Positions 61,072-64,000 of a stretch of DNA of 64,000 nt are shown here, piece by piece (position 1 is the first letter of the stretch; the number at the start of each line of letters is the position of its first letter). Below the pieces are notes generated by a model. The model did not search any database. It had not been told where the DNA came from and worked only from the letters and a program-made list of their open reading frames with translations. The stretch is from Cupriavidus basilensis (GTDB lineage Bacteria; Pseudomonadota; Gammaproteobacteria; Burkholderiales; Burkholderiaceae), in contig NZ_BBQM01000007.1 in assembly GCF_000876015.1 (NCBI RefSeq), positions 1-64,000 of the forward strand, written 5' to 3'. The position numbers and the translations under genes were made by a program.

Positions 61072-61905
61072 ATGCAGTTTGCACAATCCAGCGGCGCCAG
61101 GCTCTACGTCGAGTCCACCGGCACCGGCACGCCGATCGTGTTCGTCCACGAATTCGCCGGCGACTACCGCAACTGGGACGACCAGGTCCGCTTCTTCGGC
61201 CGGCACTTCCGCTGCGTCACGTTCAACGCGCGCGGCTATCCGCCGTCCGAGGTGCCCGGTGACGTGGCGCAATACAGCCAGGCGCTCGCGGTCGAGGACA
61301 TCGCCAGCGTGCTGCGCTGGGCCGGCGTGGAGAACGCGCACATCGTCGGCGTGTCGATGGGCGGCTACGCGACGCTCAATTTCGGCCTGACCCATCCCGG
61401 CATGGCGCGCTCGCTCACCATCGTCGGCGCCGGCCACGGCTCCGATCCCGAGCGCCACGCGCAGTTCCTGCGCGACAGCGGCGAGCTGGCCGAGCGGCTG
61501 GTCGGCCTGGGCATGGAAGAAGGCATCGTGCACTACGCCAACAGCACCATCCGGCGCCGCTTCAAGGAGAAGGACCCGCGCGGCTTCGCCAGCTTCAACC
61601 GCCAGTTCGCCGAGCATTCGGCGCTGGGCTCGTCGCTGACCACGCGCGGCTGCCAGATGCGCCGGCCCACCATCTACGAGCTCGGCGAGCGCATGGCGCA
61701 GCTCGACGTCCCCACGCTGATCGTCACCGGCGACGACGACGAGCCGTGCATCGCGCCGTCCCTGTTCATGAAGCGCACGATTCCCGACGCGCGCCTGTGG
61801 ATCGTGCCGCGCACCACGCACGCGGTCAATCTCGAGGAGCCCGAGGCCTTCAACCGGGTGGTGTTCGACTTCATCGCGGCGGTCGACCGCGAGCGCCAGG
61901 AGTAA
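61072..61905 (+). CDS. Alpha/beta-hydrolase (enol-lactonase/esterase-like)
   Basis: The 277-residue enzyme has the nucleophile elbow GVSMGGY with Ser95, an oxyanion-hole segment IVFVHEFAGD near residue 23, a catalytic Asp in TGDDDEPC and His in RTTHAVNLEEP. It is closest to lactonases and C-C hydrolases of aromatic acid catabolism. It is 25 bases after the permease gene and 5 bases before the SDR gene, so it is part of the operon. The substrate is unknown. Confidence 0.9.
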   Translation: MQFAQSSGARLYVESTGTGTPIVFVHEFAGDYRNWDDQVRFFGRHFRCVTFNARGYPPSEVPGDVAQYSQALAVEDIASVLRWAGVENAHIVGVSMGGYATLNFGLTHPGMARSLTIVGAGHGSDPERHAQFLRDSGELAERLVGLGMEEGIVHYANSTIRRRFKEKDPRGFASFNRQFAEHSALGSSLTTRGCQMRRPTIYELGERMAQLDVPTLIVTGDDDEPCIAPSLFMKRTIPDARLWIVPRTTHAVNLEEPEAFNRVVFDFIAAVDRERQE

Positions 61906-61910
61906 CGGAA

Positions 61911-62684
61911 ATGGACCTGCATCTCAACGGAAAATCGGTGCTCGTCACCGGCGGCACGCGCGGCATCGGGCTGGCCTGCGCCAGGGCCTTCGCCGGCGAA
62001 GGCGCGCACGTCACCATCGCGGGCAGCACGCAGGCCTCCGCCGACAAGGCGCAGCGCTTGCTGCGCGGCGAGGGCATCGAAGTGCAGGCGGTGTGCGCCG
62101 ACCTGTCGCGCGCGCACGAGCGCCAGGCGCTGGCCGAACGGCTGCGCGGCCTGGACATCCTCGTCAACAACGCCGGCGCCATTCCCGGCGGCGGGCTGAC
62201 CGCGCTGAGCGACGAGCAGTGGCGCAGCGCGTGGGACCTCAAGGTGCACGGCTACATCGACACCACGCGCCTGGCGCTGCCGGAAATGATGGCGCGCGGC
62301 GCGGGCGTCATCGTCAACGTGATCGGCATCGCGGCGGAAATGCCGCGCTACGACTACCTGTGCGGCGCGGCCGGCAATGCCGCGCTGTCCACCTTCACGC
62401 GCGCGGTCGGCGCGCACGCCACCACGCGCGGCGTGCGCGTGCTCGGCGTCAACCCGGGGCCCACCGAGACCGACCGGCTGGTCAAGCTCTACAAGGCGCG
62501 CGCGCTGCAGAAGTTCGGCGACGAATCGCGCTGGGAGGAAATGCTGGGGCACCTGCCGTTCGGGCGCGCCGCGCGGCCCGAGGAGATCGCCGACCTGGTG
62601 ATCTACCTGGCCTCGGACCGCGCCTCCTACCTGAGCGGCGTCGTCATCGATGCCGACGGCGGCGCGCAGTACATGAGCGCCTGA
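61911..62684 (+). CDS. Short-chain dehydrogenase-fold protein with unusual active site
   Basis: The 257-residue SDR has the cofactor motif TGGTRGIGLA (residues 13-22) and NNAG (86-89). In the catalytic region the sequence reads YDYLCGAAGNAAL (147-159). The usual Tyr-x-x-x-Lys is absent: the Lys position is Asn156 or Ala153, and the Ser region reads NVIGIAAE. The same kind of YxxGxxGN variant occurs in a subset of SDRs linked to catabolic operons, whose reaction is unclear. ATG 61911 has GGAGTAACGGAA before it. Confidence 0.88.
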   Translation: MDLHLNGKSVLVTGGTRGIGLACARAFAGEGAHVTIAGSTQASADKAQRLLRGEGIEVQAVCADLSRAHERQALAERLRGLDILVNNAGAIPGGGLTALSDEQWRSAWDLKVHGYIDTTRLALPEMMARGAGVIVNVIGIAAEMPRYDYLCGAAGNAALSTFTRAVGAHATTRGVRVLGVNPGPTETDRLVKLYKARALQKFGDESRWEEMLGHLPFGRAARPEEIADLVIYLASDRASYLSGVVIDADGGAQYMSA

Positions 62685-62734
62685 ACGGGCAGCCGAGCCG
62701 CCACGCCACGCAATCCCGCATCCGGAGTCGACCC

Positions 62735-63889
62735 ATGAGCAGTTTTGTCTTCCAGACCGCGCCGCAGATCGTCTGCGCGCAGGGCGCGGCCCTGCGCCTG
62801 CACGAGCTCGCGCAATCGTTCGGCGCGCAGCACGTCTTCTTCGTCACCGACCGCGGCGTGCTCGACGCCGGCATCGCAACCGGGCCGCTCGCCGCGTTGC
62901 GGCGCGCCGACATCCAGGCCACGGTCTTCTCCGACGTGCAGGCCGACCCGCCCGAGGCCGTCGTGCTGCAGGCGGCCGAGGCCGCGCGCGCCGCCGGCGC
63001 CGACATGGTGATCGGCTTCGGCGGCGGCAGCTCGATGGACACCGCCAAGCTGGTGGCGCTGCTGGCGCGCACGCCGCAGCAGCTCGGCGCGATCTACGGC
63101 ATCGGCCTCGCCGCCGGGCCGCGCCTGCCGCTGATCCAGGTGCCGACCACGGCCGGCACCGGCTCCGAAGTCACGCCGATCTCGATCGTCACCACGCCCA
63201 CCTCGGAAAAGAAAGGCGTGGTCACGCCGCTGCTGCTGCCCGACGCCGCGGTGCTCGACAGCCTGCTCACGCTCGGCGTGCCGCCTGCGGTCACGGCCAT
63301 GACCGGCGTCGACGCGATGGTGCACGCGATCGAAGCGTTCACCAGCCGCCACAAGAAGAACGCCATCTCCGACGCGCTCGCGGTCAAGGCGCTGCAGCTG
63401 CTGTACGGCAACCTGCGCGAGGTGGCAGGCGAGGCCGCCGGCGCGGACGCGCGCGAACGCATGCTGCTGGGCTCCATGCTCGCCGGCATGGCCTTCGCCA
63501 ACGCGCCGGTGGCCGCCGTGCACGCGCTGGCCTATCCGCTCGGCGGCCACTATCACCTGCCGCACGGCCTGAGCAATTCGCTGATGCTCACCGCCGTCCT
63601 GCGCTTCAACCTCTCCCACGCCACCGCCGAGTACGCCGCGCTGGGCCGCGCCATCCTGCCGGCGCTGGCCACCGCGCCCGACGCCGAAGCCGCCGAACGC
63701 TTCGTGCAGGCCATCACCGACATCACCGCCGGGATGCCCTACGCGCAGTCGCTGCGCGCCGCCGGCATCCCCCGGGACGCCCTGCCCCGACTCGCCGGCG
63801 ACGCGATGAAGCAGCAGCGCCTGCTGGTCAACAACCCGCGCGACGTCACGCACGACGACGCGCTGCGCCTGTACGAAGCCGCCTTCTGA
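62735..63889 (+). CDS. Iron-containing alcohol dehydrogenase / maleylacetate-reductase-like
   Basis: The 384-residue enzyme has the group III Fe-ADH pattern: [12 protein letters not shown] (about residue 90) for NAD(P), [11 protein letters not shown] (about 138) and metal ligands in [12 protein letters not shown] (about 191) and [16 protein letters not shown]. It oxidises a short alcohol or reduces a keto acid. In the operon it would act next to the hydrolase and the SDR. It lies 50 bases after the SDR gene and is followed 10 bases later by a thioesterase. Confidence 0.92.
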   Translation: MSSFVFQTAPQIVCAQGAALRLHELAQSFGAQHVFFVTDRGVLDAGIATGPLAALRRADIQATVFSDVQADPPEAVVLQAAEAARAAGADMVIGFGGGSSMDTAKLVALLARTPQQLGAIYGIGLAAGPRLPLIQVPTTAGTGSEVTPISIVTTPTSEKKGVVTPLLLPDAAVLDSLLTLGVPPAVTAMTGVDAMVHAIEAFTSRHKKNAISDALAVKALQLLYGNLREVAGEAAGADARERMLLGSMLAGMAFANAPVAAVHALAYPLGGHYHLPHGLSNSLMLTAVLRFNLSHATAEYAALGRAILPALATAPDAEAAERFVQAITDITAGMPYAQSLRAAGIPRDALPRLAGDAMKQQRLLVNNPRDVTHDDALRLYEAAF

Positions 63890-63899
63890 AGAGACCGCC

Positions 63900-64000
63900 A
63901 TGCGCGACGAAGTCCGGGAGAATTTCCCGCGCCTCACCCCCGTCACCACCCGCTGGATGGACAACGACGCCTACGGCCACGTCAACAACGTGACCTACTA
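63900..64000 (+). CDS. Acyl-CoA thioesterase (hotdog, 4HBT type), 5' end only
   Basis: The visible 33 residues contain [18 protein letters not shown], the Asp/Asn-rich signature of 4-hydroxybenzoyl-CoA-type thioesterases, and the frame runs off the right edge. It starts 10 bases after the Fe-ADH stop, so it belongs to the same operon. It would release an acid from a CoA ester made in the pathway. Confidence 0.85.
   Translation, partial: MRDEVRENFPRLTPVTTRWMDNDAYGHVNNVTY

Overview
The window is a very GC-rich chromosomal segment of a beta-proteobacterium, most likely family Burkholderiaceae in the Cupriavidus/Ralstonia neighbourhood. This is inferred from the rsmI / yraN-diaA-dolP block, two Bug-type solute receptors (typical of this group), CaiB/LysR catabolic islands, a CYP102 fusion P450 and ribosome-binding sites of the AGGAGACA type. 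The genus is not proven. I saw no rRNA, tRNA, insertion sequence, prophage or CRISPR array. Coding is dense, and because GC is so high nearly every gene has long open frames on its other strand; those were discarded.

Layout. 1-9220: housekeeping and small genes. These are a secreted-protein start, dolP-diaA-yraN divergent from rsmI, rlpA, a metallo-hydrolase, a DEDD exonuclease, a WPH-repeat membrane protein, an ArsC-like reductase, a LysR/GNAT pair and an AhpD-like gene. 9579-14881: two zinc amidohydrolases, the dicarboxylate carrier dctA with its GntR regulator, then a candidate small RNA under an FNR-type promoter. 15332-18405: two crotonases, a DUF2784 membrane protein and a LysR regulator. 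18465-20311: a tightly coupled three-gene module of lower GC, proposed as a peptidoglycan-hydrolase-like toxin with two tandem secreted immunity-like paralogues. 20566-21501: an unknown membrane protein.

21857-28591 is a complete glycerate pathway in one direction: gcl, hyi, glxR, glycerate 2-kinase and pyruvate kinase. It turns two glyoxylates into tartronate semialdehyde, then glycerate, 2-phosphoglycerate and, after enolase, pyruvate. 28711-32134 holds a zinc metallopeptidase, a secreted repeat protein, rnk and a CadR-type MerR regulator with its own operator but no adjacent efflux pump. 32233-39376 is a divergent polyamine/membrane cluster: speD, a Gly/Ser-rich one-TM protein, a DUF4178 zinc-ribbon protein, an SPFH-SHOCT protein and DUF350 on one side, and a membrane-embedded aminopropyltransferase plus a Tat-lipoprotein flavin amine oxidase on the other.

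39507-50494: a small secreted protein, htpX, an MFS pump with a GlxA-type AraC regulator, a self-sufficient CYP102 P450 divergent from its TetR repressor, a desaturase with a PhnD-like binding protein, arfB and an ABM monooxygenase. 50621-64000: two acid/CoA catabolic islands, each with a LysR regulator, a CaiB CoA-transferase and a Bug receptor. The second also has an MHS permease, an alpha/beta hydrolase, an atypical SDR, an iron alcohol dehydrogenase and the start of a thioesterase; substrates are unknown.

The most unusual observations are the toxin/immunity-like module (18465-20311), the FNR-type small RNA candidate (14743-14881), the polyamine/SPFH/DUF4178 cluster (32233-39376), the KFDPFTDG-repeat secreted protein (29873-30217) and the SDR without a usable YxxxK motif (61911-62684).
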